The position numbers and the translations under genes are program-made. From CAZUAQ01 sp964618455 (GTDB lineage: Bacteria > Planctomycetota > Phycisphaerae > UBA1845 > PWPN01), in NCBI GenBank assembly GCA_964618455.1, contig CAZUAQ010000022.1, positions 23,170-87,169 on the forward strand: a stretch of DNA of 64,000 nt, written 5' to 3'. Shown in pieces: positions 16,928 to 25,568 of this stretch. Within the stretch, counting starts at the first letter, position 1. Each line of letters begins with the position of its first letter. Under the pieces are notes generated by a model. That model was not told where the DNA came from. It worked only from the letters and a program-made list of their open reading frames with translations, and did no database searches.

Positions 16928-18079
16928 TCACTCACTGAACGTGAAACCCTTGGCCTCGGCCTGATCGCGGAGGATGCGGATCATGGCGGCATCGAGCGTA
17001 TCAGCCGCGCCGGACTCCCCCTTGGCCTTACGCGTGTCGGCGAGGTGTTTTTCGCGCTGGACGTGAAGCTCGCGAATGCGCTCCTGGATCTCGACGCGCT
17101 TGCGGGATTGCGCTTCAACGTACCTCTTCCGCTCGGTGACGCTCATCTTCTGGAGATCCTCGGAAAGCTCGGCCTCAGGAACGTCTTCGATCTTCACGCC
17201 ATCGTTCTTGGTGGCGTCGACGAGATCCCAGTGCCCGTTGGAGTAGAGCTTCGTGGACTTCGAACGGGAGCGCTGGATGATGACATCGTTGCCCGCCTCA
17301 CAGGCGTTCCAATCCATCTCCGTTTGGCGCTGCAAGCCGGCTTCACCTTCTTTGCCGAAGCAGACATACGTTTCATTCAACTTCTTATTGAGCCGAAGGA
17401 TTTCCTCGTCCTGCGGGCAGCGAACGTCCGCGATCGACTTCTCATGGTTGATGCTCATGTACGAGCCCCCCGCCACGATCGCGCCGGCTTTCCATTTGCC
17501 GGTGATGCCGGTTTCGTGATCGCCGCAGTGAATCGTGTTGACCACCACACCGCTGCGCTTGGCGAGGCGACAGGCATCTTCGTAGAACACGTCCCCCTGC
17601 GTGAACGGCTCGTTTCCGGCGATGAAGATGAGCTTGAGATCGCTCTTGCGGTCGGACCATTTCAGGCGGGTCAGCGCCTCGCGGATGACGTGGCCGCAGT
17701 ACTCATCACCGCCTTGCGTGGTCAACGCGAAGAGACGTTCCGACAGCGTGTCCAGATCGCCGGAGAACGCCTGCACCTCACGAACGTAGCCGCCCTTGGC
17801 GGGCAGACGGGAATTGCCATACTCGAAGAGGGCGACTTCAAGCAGCGGCTGCCGCCCTTTCTGCTTGGCGGTGGCGAACTCATTGACAATGCGCCACAGG
17901 CGCGTCTTGGCCTGGGCAATGAGGCCGTCCATGCTGTTGCTGGTGTCGAGCAGCAGCGCGACCTGGATGCGCGGCTGGTCCGGGCGCGGGTCGCGATGGG
18001 CGTCGGCGGTGGTGCCGGTGGCCAGGAGCGTGGCGAGCCCGAGCATCGCGGCGAGCATCGACGTGGTTCTGCATTTCAT
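16928..18079 (-). CDS. Exported von Willebrand factor A domain protein
   Basis: 383 residues. A signal peptide (MKCRTTSMLAAMLGLATLLA, ending TADA) leads to a VWA domain with a complete MIDAS start, LLLDTSNSMDG, and the later segments TTQGGDEYCGHVI and LIFIAGNEPFTQG. The C-terminal third is charged and helical (RKRVEIQERIRELHVQREKH), probably a coiled coil. VWA proteins bind ligands through the metal site; the partner is unknown. The ATG at 18079 has AAGGA seven bases upstream, and 45 extra codons of open frame lie before it. It is transcribed away from the second uvrA across a 375-base gap. Confidence 0.82.
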   Translation of the reverse strand: MKCRTTSMLAAMLGLATLLATGTTADAHRDPRPDQPRIQVALLLDTSNSMDGLIAQAKTRLWRIVNEFATAKQKGRQPLLEVALFEYGNSRLPAKGGYVREVQAFSGDLDTLSERLFALTTQGGDEYCGHVIREALTRLKWSDRKSDLKLIFIAGNEPFTQGDVFYEDACRLAKRSGVVVNTIHCGDHETGITGKWKAGAIVAGGSYMSINHEKSIADVRCPQDEEILRLNKKLNETYVCFGKEGEAGLQRQTEMDWNACEAGNDVIIQRSRSKSTKLYSNGHWDLVDATKNDGVKIEDVPEAELSEDLQKMSVTERKRYVEAQSRKRVEIQERIRELHVQREKHLADTRKAKGESGAADTLDAAMIRILRDQAEAKGFTFSE

Positions 18080-18454
18080 GGTGGTGTCCTTTGGTTTGGA
18101 GCATGGGCAAACCGCCGCGAAGTCCCTCACTTCGGACGGCACGAACCCCGATTCATCAATTCTACTTCCGGAAGCGCGCGGGTCCTGTAACGCGTTGGTA
18201 AATCCCGTCGGCACCCCTTAGCGGACAGCCGAAGTCACATGTTCGCTCGTGACACGCTTCGATGGCTTGGACGTGGATCAACGGCCGAAGTTCCTTGAAA
18301 ACGACCGAAATCGTTAAACTTGCCGCCCGCCGCGCCATGCCCTACGCTGATACGATGGTTGATTCTCGCTCGACCCAGACAGGAGCGTTCCGCCGGTAAC
18401 GCCTGACTTCGCCTGACCCCGGCGGGCTCGCCCTGGATCATCCGGAAGGCGCTC
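18080..18454. other. Divergent intergenic region between VWA gene and uvrA
   Basis: 375 bases without a gene. Must hold promoters for both directions. The best plus-strand candidate is TTGCCG with a 17-base gap to TACGCT around 18320-18348, which is weak. I see no terminator or repeat here. Confidence 0.4.
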
Positions 18455-21295
18455 ATGGAGACGACCCGAGCCATACGCATCCGCGGCGCGCGGCAGCACA
18501 ACCTCAAGGATCTGTCGCTGGACATTCCGCGCGACCGGTTCGTGGTCATCACCGGTCTGAGCGGGTCGGGCAAGAGTTCACTGGCCTTCGACACCCTTCA
18601 CGCCGAGGGGCAGCGGAAATACGTCGAGACACTGAGCACCTACGCCCGGCAGTTTCTAGAGCAGATGCAGAAGCCGGACATCGACCACCTCGACGGCCTG
18701 CCCCCCACCATCGCCATCGAGCAGCGGACCGGTTCGAGCAACCCGCGCTCCACCGTCGCCACCACGACCGAGATCTACGACTACCTCCGCCTGCTCTTCG
18801 CCCGCGCGGGCACGCCGCATTGCTGGATCTGCGGCCAGGCCATCGACCGCATGAACCCGACGCAGATCGTGGACACCGTGGCGGCCATGCCCGAAGGGCA
18901 GCGCGTGATGATCATGGCGCCGCTGATCCGCGGGCAGAAGGGCAAGCACCAGGACGTTCTCAAGCAGATTCAGAAACAGGGCTTCGTCCGGGTGCGCGTC
19001 AACGGCGAACTCGAAGACGTCAAGTCGCTCAAGCCGCTGAAAAAGACCCGCAAGCACACAATCGACGTGGTGATCGATCGGATCGTCATCAAGCCGGGCA
19101 TCACCTCGCGCCTGGCGGAGAGCATCGAGCTGGCTCTCACGCTCGGTGAGGAAACGGTCATCGTCGCGGCCCAGGAGAAAGGCGGCGACTGGAAAGACCA
19201 TCTCTACAGCGCGCGCTACGCCTGCACGAAACATCCGGAAGCCAACCTGCCGGAACTTTCGCCGCGGCTGTTCAGCTTCAACTCACCGCACGGGGCGTGT
19301 CCGACTTGCCACGGGCTCGGTAACGTGCTGGAGTTTGACCCGGAACTCGTCGTGGCGGACGACAATCTCTCGCTGGCCGACGGCGCGATCGAGCCGTGGC
19401 GTCACGCCGGCAAGCGGCTGAACATCTTTTACAAGAAGCTCATCGAGGACTTCTGCCTGGAGTTCGGCATCGTCCCCGAGACGCCTTATCGCGAGATCCC
19501 CGAGGCGTTACGTCACATTTTGCTGCACGGCACCGCCGCCGCCCCGGACAAGACGCACCCGGCCGAGTTCGAAGGCGTGCTGCCCAACCTCAAGCGGCGC
19601 TGGGACACGACCGAGAGCGAGTCGGTCAAGCAGCGACTGCACCACTACCTGAGCGAGCGGTCGTGCGAGGCGTGCCAGGGGTCGCGACTCCGCCGGGAGG
19701 CCCTGGCGGTACGCATCGACGATCGCGGACTGCAGGATGTGACGCACATGAGCATCGAGCGGGCGCTGGCGTTTTTCAACGGGCTGGCGTTGGAGGGCGA
19801 GCGCGCGGAGATCGCCCGGCCGATTCTGCGCGAGATCGTGACCCGCCTGCGGTTCATGAACGACGTCGGCGTGGGCTATCTCACGCTGGATCGAACGAGT
19901 TCGACGCTCTCCGGGGGTGAGACGCAGCGCATCCGCCTGGCCACACAGGTCGGCAGCGGCCTCGTGGGCGTGTGTTACGTTCTGGACGAACCGACCATCG
20001 GGCTGCATCAGCGCGACAGCGAGAAGCTGATCACCACACTGCGCCAGATGGTCGATGCGGGCAATTCGGTGATCGTGGTCGAACATGATGAGGACACCAT
20101 CCGCGCCGCCGACTACCTCATCGACATGGGCCCGGGCGCGGGTGAACATGGCGGCCGCATCGTCGCCCAGGGCACGCCGGAGCAGGTGCTCGCCCATCCC
20201 GAATCGCAGACCGCCGCCTACATGACCGGACGCAGTGCCATCGCCCTGCCGGAGAAGCGGCGGAAAGTGGTGATGAGCCAGTCGGTGGAGATCAAAGGCG
20301 CGCGGGCGAATAACCTCAAGGGCATCGACGTCAAGGTACCGCTGGGTGGGTTCGTCTGCGTGACCGGTGTCTCCGGCAGCGGCAAGTCCACGTTCGTGAA
20401 TGATGTGCTCGTCAAGGCGATTCGCCGAAAGCTGTACAACTCGCGCGAGCGGCCCGGCGATCACGACAAGCTCATCGGCGCCACGCGCGTCGACAAGATC
20501 GTCGAGATCGACCAGTCCCCCATCGGACGCACGCCGCGAAGCAATCCCTGTACGTATACCGGGCTGTTCGACCTGATCCGCAAGCTCTTCGCCCAGACGC
20601 GCGAAGCCAAGATCCGCGGCTACTCGCCGAGCCGGTTCAGCTTCAACGTCAAAGGCGGACGGTGCGAGGCGTGCCAGGGACAGGGCACCAAGCGCATCGA
20701 AATGCACTTCCTGCCGGACGTGTTCGTCGATTGTGACGTGTGCAAGGGCTTGCGCTACAACCGCGAGACGCTGGAAGTGCGCTATCGCGGGCGAAATATC
20801 GCCGACGTGCTGAACTTGCGGGTGGAAGAGGCATTCGCCTACTTCGAGAGTTTCGAGAAGATCCGCCGCGGGCTCACCGCCCTCGAGCAGGTGGGGCTGT
20901 CGTACATGACGCTCGGCCAGGCATCGACACAGCTGTCGGGGGGCGAGGCGCAGCGCGTGAAGCTGGCGGCGGAACTGGGCAAGCCGGCGACCGGGCACAC
21001 GCTCTACGTCCTCGACGAACCGACGACCGGACTGCATTTTGCCGACATCGACAACCTGCTCCGCGTGCTGAACCGGCTGGTGGATAAGGGACACACGGTG
21101 CTTTGCATCGAGCACAACCTCGACGTGATCAAGCAGGCGGACTGGATCATCGATCTCGGTCCGGAGGGCGGTGAGCATGGCGGCACGGTCATCGTTCAGG
21201 GCCGCCCGGAAGCCGTGGCGGAACATGAGCAAAGCCATACCGGCCGCTACCTGCACCCGCGACTGGAACGCACTTCGGATACCTCCGCCGCCTGA
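18455..21295 (+). CDS. uvrA: UvrA excinuclease subunit A (complete)
   Basis: 946 residues, the normal UvrA length. Two ABC ATPase modules are complete: Walker A GLSGSGKSS and GVSGSGKST, signatures TLSGGETQRIRLA and QLSGGEAQRVKLA, Walker B YVLDEPTIGLH and YVLDEPTTGLH. The C-terminal zinc module is canonical (CEACQGQG, then CDVCKG). The N-terminal zinc module is altered: where E. coli has Cys-x2-Cys, this protein reads YACTKHPE, so the pair is Cys-x2-His, followed by the usual ACPTCHGLG. UvrA dimers scan DNA and load UvrB in nucleotide excision repair. AAGG lies five bases before the ATG. A second uvrA begins at position 338 on the minus strand. Confidence 0.97.
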   Translation: METTRAIRIRGARQHNLKDLSLDIPRDRFVVITGLSGSGKSSLAFDTLHAEGQRKYVETLSTYARQFLEQMQKPDIDHLDGLPPTIAIEQRTGSSNPRSTVATTTEIYDYLRLLFARAGTPHCWICGQAIDRMNPTQIVDTVAAMPEGQRVMIMAPLIRGQKGKHQDVLKQIQKQGFVRVRVNGELEDVKSLKPLKKTRKHTIDVVIDRIVIKPGITSRLAESIELALTLGEETVIVAAQEKGGDWKDHLYSARYACTKHPEANLPELSPRLFSFNSPHGACPTCHGLGNVLEFDPELVVADDNLSLADGAIEPWRHAGKRLNIFYKKLIEDFCLEFGIVPETPYREIPEALRHILLHGTAAAPDKTHPAEFEGVLPNLKRRWDTTESESVKQRLHHYLSERSCEACQGSRLRREALAVRIDDRGLQDVTHMSIERALAFFNGLALEGERAEIARPILREIVTRLRFMNDVGVGYLTLDRTSSTLSGGETQRIRLATQVGSGLVGVCYVLDEPTIGLHQRDSEKLITTLRQMVDAGNSVIVVEHDEDTIRAADYLIDMGPGAGEHGGRIVAQGTPEQVLAHPESQTAAYMTGRSAIALPEKRRKVVMSQSVEIKGARANNLKGIDVKVPLGGFVCVTGVSGSGKSTFVNDVLVKAIRRKLYNSRERPGDHDKLIGATRVDKIVEIDQSPIGRTPRSNPCTYTGLFDLIRKLFAQTREAKIRGYSPSRFSFNVKGGRCEACQGQGTKRIEMHFLPDVFVDCDVCKGLRYNRETLEVRYRGRNIADVLNLRVEEAFAYFESFEKIRRGLTALEQVGLSYMTLGQASTQLSGGEAQRVKLAAELGKPATGHTLYVLDEPTTGLHFADIDNLLRVLNRLVDKGHTVLCIEHNLDVIKQADWIIDLGPEGGEHGGTVIVQGRPEAVAEHEQSHTGRYLHPRLERTSDTSAA

Positions 21296-21397
21296 CTTCT
21301 TTTCTTAATCGCTACTGGATGTGTTCCCCCCATGACATGCCCCCTATAAGCCTACGCGTACGAAACCCACTTTGTCGTTATCGGTACACATGCAATC

Positions 21398-22555
21398 ATG
21401 AGTGAACGCGTCGAAATCCACCCGGACATGACTTACGCACGGGCCCGGCTGTGGCTCGGTATCACCTCCGTGGGCACCCATGTGGTGCTGGCTGCAGTGC
21501 TTCTCGGACTGAATATGCCGTCCCGGCTCCTGGCGGACGTTCTTTCCGGGATGGCGACGGACGCCCTCGTTGTCGGCCTCCTGCTGCTGGGCTACCTCGT
21601 GGTCAGCCTGCCGTTCGATCTGCTCGGGGGCTACGTGCTGCCGCATCGCTTCGGCCGTGAGGCACCCGCATTCGGACAATTCTTCGTGTCCTGGGGTCGC
21701 GGCGTCGTCGTTCAGTCTGCCGTGATGCTCGCGGCGGCACTGGCTCTCCTGCTGGGCGGCCGGACGATGGGACAGACGGGGGCGGGCATCGTCGTAGCGC
21801 TGCTGATGTTGACCTTCGTGGTGCTTCAAGAGGAACTGGCACGACTGGCGGGCAGACTTGCCGCCAGTCGCCGGATGCAGAACCCAGTCGACGCCGACGA
21901 TCGACCGGTCAGTGTCCTGGCCGCAACCGACCCGGGCTTTACAGGAGGCGTGTGTGGTCTGCCCGGTATGGAATCGCTCGTCCTACCCGAACGCTGGGAG
22001 AATGTTCTGACATCGGAGCAATACGCCGTTCAGGTAAAGCGGCGGATCGCCTCCATCACCACCGGCACGCGTCAGCGTGGTCTGCTCCTCGCCGTGGGTT
22101 TCAACATGCTTGGCTTCTTCGTGTGCGTGAGCGTGTTGGATGTCGCGATGACCACGGTGGCGGACCTCTGGAGCTTCAGTCTTGCCTTCACGCTCTGGTC
22201 CTTCGCGGGTCTTCTGATACTGCCCACCTTCAGCCGCCTCGGCGTGTACGAGATTGATCGCAAAGTTCGGGACCAAGGCGTCTCTGACCGCGATCTCGAG
22301 CAGACGATGCGTGCGTTGGATCGACTCCAGGATGACGAACCGCAACGCTCCCGCGGGGTGGAGACGATTTTTCACCCGGTGCCGGCCGTGGAAAACCGAC
22401 TGCAGCAGTTGACGTCGGATAAGCGAACCCTCGGGGCTTATCATGCAGCGCGGATGGCATTGCCGCTGTCGTGGATGGGTCTCGGTTTGCTGGGACGGGC
22501 GGTTCACTGCAATTGCGGTCGCCCGGAACTCTGGGTGATGCTCCCGAGCGATTGA
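21398..22555 (+). CDS. Integral membrane protein resembling an M48 peptidase without its zinc site
   Basis: 385 residues with about six membrane segments (near 22-42, 52-75, 102-125, 128-148, 228-250, 255-275). SLPFDLLGGYVLPHRFGRE matches the Pro-Phe...Gly/Phe-Val-Leu-x-x-Arg-Phe/Tyr-Gly segment near the N-terminus of Ste24/HtpX-type M48 peptidases. In the place where HExxH should follow VLPERWENVLTSEQ, the sequence reads YAVQVKRRIASITTG, so no zinc ligands exist. The likeness is by pattern, not proven. If correct, it is a pseudopeptidase. No neighbour suggests a partner. No strong ribosome binding site precedes the ATG. Confidence 0.7.
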   Translation: MSERVEIHPDMTYARARLWLGITSVGTHVVLAAVLLGLNMPSRLLADVLSGMATDALVVGLLLLGYLVVSLPFDLLGGYVLPHRFGREAPAFGQFFVSWGRGVVVQSAVMLAAALALLLGGRTMGQTGAGIVVALLMLTFVVLQEELARLAGRLAASRRMQNPVDADDRPVSVLAATDPGFTGGVCGLPGMESLVLPERWENVLTSEQYAVQVKRRIASITTGTRQRGLLLAVGFNMLGFFVCVSVLDVAMTTVADLWSFSLAFTLWSFAGLLILPTFSRLGVYEIDRKVRDQGVSDRDLEQTMRALDRLQDDEPQRSRGVETIFHPVPAVENRLQQLTSDKRTLGAYHAARMALPLSWMGLGLLGRAVHCNCGRPELWVMLPSD

Positions 22556-22591
22556 GTCGGCGCAAGGCCACCCACTCCCCTGCCTGCGACC

Positions 22592-23965
22592 TCACACATT
22601 GGAAATGAGCCGCGCGACGGGCCGGGTCTGATCGATATTCTCGAGGACGATCTTGGCGGCAACGGTCAGCGGCGCGGAAAGAATCATCCCGGGAATGCCC
22701 CACAGATAACCCCAGAACGCCAGCCCCAGCAGGATAATGAGCGGGCTGATGCCGAGTTTCTGGCCGATCATGCGGGGTTCAATGACATTCCCGACCACCG
22801 ATTGGGCGGACACCAGAAGTCCCAGCAAGAGCAGCAACTCCCATGACGGCCCGAACAGCGCGAAGTTCATCATCACCGGCAGGATCACCGCCACCAGGCT
22901 GCCTACGTATGGAATGAAGTTTGCGAAGAAGGTCAGGATGCCCCAGATCAGGGCGTACTTCACGTCGAACATGAGCAGGACCACCGTTGAAAGCGATCCG
23001 GTCAGAAAACTGACGAAGGTCTTGACAGCGATGTAGTGGGAGATGGCAGAGTTGATGCTGTGAACGACCTGAAGAATACGATTCGCCCGGACGGCGCCAA
23101 ACGCTCCGACCAGGCGTCTTCGAAAGCCCGCCACCTCCGCCAGCAGGAAAATGAGATAGAACAGCACCACCAGCGTTCCGGTCACGATCCCGAAGAGCGG
23201 GTCGAGCGTGCTCTGCGCCCAGCCGACGATCTTGTTGGTGGAGAACCAGCTCGACATCAGTGAGGGAGACGAACGGGGCATCGCTTGTGTACGGCCGGCG
23301 TTTCCGGGCACCTGGGGGATCGCCGTGCCCTCCTCGGCCACGTCCATGGAAGGTGGATAGACTCCTTCGGCTGCCGCGCTCACCAGGGACGAATCGGAAT
23401 CGTCGTCTTCAACGAGGGTCTCGCCCGTCGCCGCGATGGCCTCCTGCTGCCCGTCATTGATGTTGTTTTCGGCTTCACGCTCGTGCCCGCCCTCACTTTC
23501 CTGCGTCGTGGTTGCCGCGTCCTCGCCTACTTCATCCTCGTCCTCGTCATGCATGCTCTCGGGAAGCAGCGCCATGAACTGTTCCCGCAACCTTTCGTTC
23601 GCATCATCCACGGAGCGCCGGATGCGCTCGATATGCGAGGGCATCTCCGAACTGAGCGTCTTGACGCCCTGGTACGCCATGCTGCCGGCGGCGAGCAGTA
23701 CGATCAGAAAGCTGCCGACGATGATCACATAGCTGAGAATCGAGGGAATGCGCCGTGCCACCAGCCACTGATGAGCGGGAACGATAAGGTAGCAGATGAA
23801 GATCGCCACGAAGAGCGGCTGAAGGATATTGGCCAGCTCCTGAAGGATCAGGTACAGCAGCACCAGGATACCCATGCTCAGGCCGGTCACCGTCAGCAGG
23901 TAAATGAGCTTCTGCTCGCCGGGAAGTTGCGGTGGATGCTTGGATGCGGAGTCCTGCGAACTCAT
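22592..23965 (-). CDS. AI-2E family transporter with an acidic insertion
   Basis: 457 residues of the AI-2E/PerM/TqsA family of membrane exporters (eight membrane segments in the usual model). Family segments are clear: LYLILQELANILQPLFVAI near the N-terminus and FFANFIPYVGSLVAVILP, SVVGNVIEPRMIGQKLGISP and PGMILSAPLTVAAK near the C-terminus. Odd is a roughly 100-residue acidic, low-complexity insertion (starting ESMHDEDEDEVGEDAATTTQ) between the third membrane segment and the central domain; family members are usually near 350 residues. The ATG at 23965 is preferred; a GTG at 24013 would add 16 residues. The substrate is unknown and the AI-2 link is historical. Confidence 0.88.
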   Translation of the reverse strand: MSSQDSASKHPPQLPGEQKLIYLLTVTGLSMGILVLLYLILQELANILQPLFVAIFICYLIVPAHQWLVARRIPSILSYVIIVGSFLIVLLAAGSMAYQGVKTLSSEMPSHIERIRRSVDDANERLREQFMALLPESMHDEDEDEVGEDAATTTQESEGGHEREAENNINDGQQEAIAATGETLVEDDDSDSSLVSAAAEGVYPPSMDVAEEGTAIPQVPGNAGRTQAMPRSSPSLMSSWFSTNKIVGWAQSTLDPLFGIVTGTLVVLFYLIFLLAEVAGFRRRLVGAFGAVRANRILQVVHSINSAISHYIAVKTFVSFLTGSLSTVVLLMFDVKYALIWGILTFFANFIPYVGSLVAVILPVMMNFALFGPSWELLLLLGLLVSAQSVVGNVIEPRMIGQKLGISPLIILLGLAFWGYLWGIPGMILSAPLTVAAKIVLENIDQTRPVARLISNV

Positions 23966-24153
23966 GTTTGACGCCCCGTGATGGAAGGAGTGGGACCGAA
24001 CCAATCCGCACACGTTCTAAACCCGATCCCCCGGGGACGCAAGCGGCCGGCCCGCGCTTGCATTGGAGGATCGCTCCTGCTTGAATGAGCAGGGTCCCGG
24101 CAACGCGTGCCGGACGGCACTTCCCTCCCTGGATACAGGCCTTCGGATTATCG

Positions 24154-24987
24154 ATGAACGAAAAGGCAGTAGCGATCATCGGGTGCGGATACATCGGCCG
24201 GGCGGTCGGTGAGGCATTGTTGCGCCGCGGCCGCCGGGTGATCGGGACGACGACCACCCCTGAACGGTCGCAGGAGCTGGCGGATCTGGGGATCGAACCG
24301 CGGGTACTGACCGTCCAGGATACCGACACGATGGCGGAAGTGGTTCGCCCGTGTGAAACGGTCTACCTGACGGTGGCGGCCGGGGGGCGGCATCGGGATT
24401 ATCGTGAGATTTACCTGCGCGGGGTGCAGTCGCTCTTGAAGGCGGTTCACGGAACAGCGGTCCGCCGCATTCTGTATACGTCATCCACCGGGGTGTACGG
24501 CCGGCAGGACGGCAGCGTGGTCGATGAAGACTCGCCGACAGAGCCGGCGACGGAGAACGGTCGCGTGCTCGCGGAAACGGAGCAGACGCTGCTGGACGGC
24601 GCGGCGAAGCGCGACATCCAGGCCACCATCGCCCGCCTGTCCGGAATCGTCGGCCCCGGTCGCGGACCGGTGAACCGCATGCCGTCGGTGGCAGGACAGA
24701 CGCGCGAGGACGGCGACGCCTGGGTCAATCTCATCCACAGCGAGGATGCGGTGAATGTCCTCGTTCGCCTGCTGGACGTGCCCTATCATGGTGTGCTGAA
24801 TGTCAGCAGTCCTGAGCCGATCCGCCGGCGCGAGTATTACGACCGTCTCATCCGGCAGTTGGGCCTGGCCCCGATTCAGTGGCGTGACACCGGCGCTTCA
24901 CCGCAGGGCAAACGCGTCAGCAGCCGGCGCCTGGTCGACCTGCTTGACTACACCTTTGTGCATCCCCGCCCGGAGTCAACATCCTGA
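24154..24987 (+). CDS. Atypical short-chain dehydrogenase/epimerase-family protein (YeeZ-like)
   Basis: 277 residues. The Rossmann start AIIGCGYIGRAVGEALLRRG and the segment RILYTSSTGVYGRQDG show an NAD(P)-binding SDR fold. The active-site Tyr-x3-Lys of ordinary extended SDRs is missing: after the SS-T-GVYG strand the helix reads ENGRVLAETE. This is the pattern of atypical SDRs such as YeeZ, whose function is poorly known. The C-terminal part (INLIHSEDAV-like VNLIHSEDAVNVLVRLL) is the usual substrate lobe. The ATG at 24154 fits the family start. It overlaps the next gene by one base (TGATG). Confidence 0.85.
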   Translation: MNEKAVAIIGCGYIGRAVGEALLRRGRRVIGTTTTPERSQELADLGIEPRVLTVQDTDTMAEVVRPCETVYLTVAAGGRHRDYREIYLRGVQSLLKAVHGTAVRRILYTSSTGVYGRQDGSVVDEDSPTEPATENGRVLAETEQTLLDGAAKRDIQATIARLSGIVGPGRGPVNRMPSVAGQTREDGDAWVNLIHSEDAVNVLVRLLDVPYHGVLNVSSPEPIRRREYYDRLIRQLGLAPIQWRDTGASPQGKRVSSRRLVDLLDYTFVHPRPESTS

Positions 24988-25430
24988 TGGATCCTTCGCT
25001 TCTCGACCTGGTGCAGCGTGCCCTCGCGATCGCGGGACCTCCGGCATGGAGCCCCCCGGATGCGCCGGACGAGGTGGACCGAATGGAATGGATCGAAGGT
25101 GAAGATGAGGCGCCCGGCACCTGGGTGCTGATCATGGGAGGCGACGAAGAGGACGCCGAGGATCTCGAACTGGCACCCGACATGGCGTCCGAGTTGATTG
25201 CAGGCCATCTCCGCCGGTGGCTGGCCGATCGCGGGTGGCAGGTGCAACTCAGCATGCGGCAAGGGAAGGGTTTATGGCGGCTCGCGGACATATTGAGTAT
25301 CGCCGAGGGTGGCGGCGATCGGCTGGACGCCGATTACCCCTGTGGCCCGACCGAATGCGTCGTCCTGTGTGAATCCGTGCTCGCGGTCGCTCATCACGCA
25401 ATCCCTCCCCTGCCTGTACCTCCCTCCTGA
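24987..25430 (+). CDS. Hypothetical protein coupled to the SDR gene
   Basis: 147 residues, not recognised. It is acidic in the middle (GGDEEDAEDLELAPD) and ends in a Pro-rich tail. Its ATG overlaps the TGA of the preceding SDR gene, so it is probably translated by coupling. The segment LIAGHLRRWLADRGWQVQLS followed by KGLWRLADIL looks like a small alpha/beta domain. No signal peptide or membrane segment is seen. Codon use matches its neighbours. Confidence 0.6.
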   Translation: MDPSLLDLVQRALAIAGPPAWSPPDAPDEVDRMEWIEGEDEAPGTWVLIMGGDEEDAEDLELAPDMASELIAGHLRRWLADRGWQVQLSMRQGKGLWRLADILSIAEGGGDRLDADYPCGPTECVVLCESVLAVAHHAIPPLPVPPS

Positions 25431-25568
25431 GCGTCGTCCCCGGGCATCCGGCGCTACGAAGTTGACGCCGCGTCGGCAGACTCGTAAGAACGCATCTCTG
25501 ACGAAAGGCTCGCCGGCAATAGCGGCGGGCCAGGAAGCGCCGACACCCCTGATTTCTGGTGACGCATC

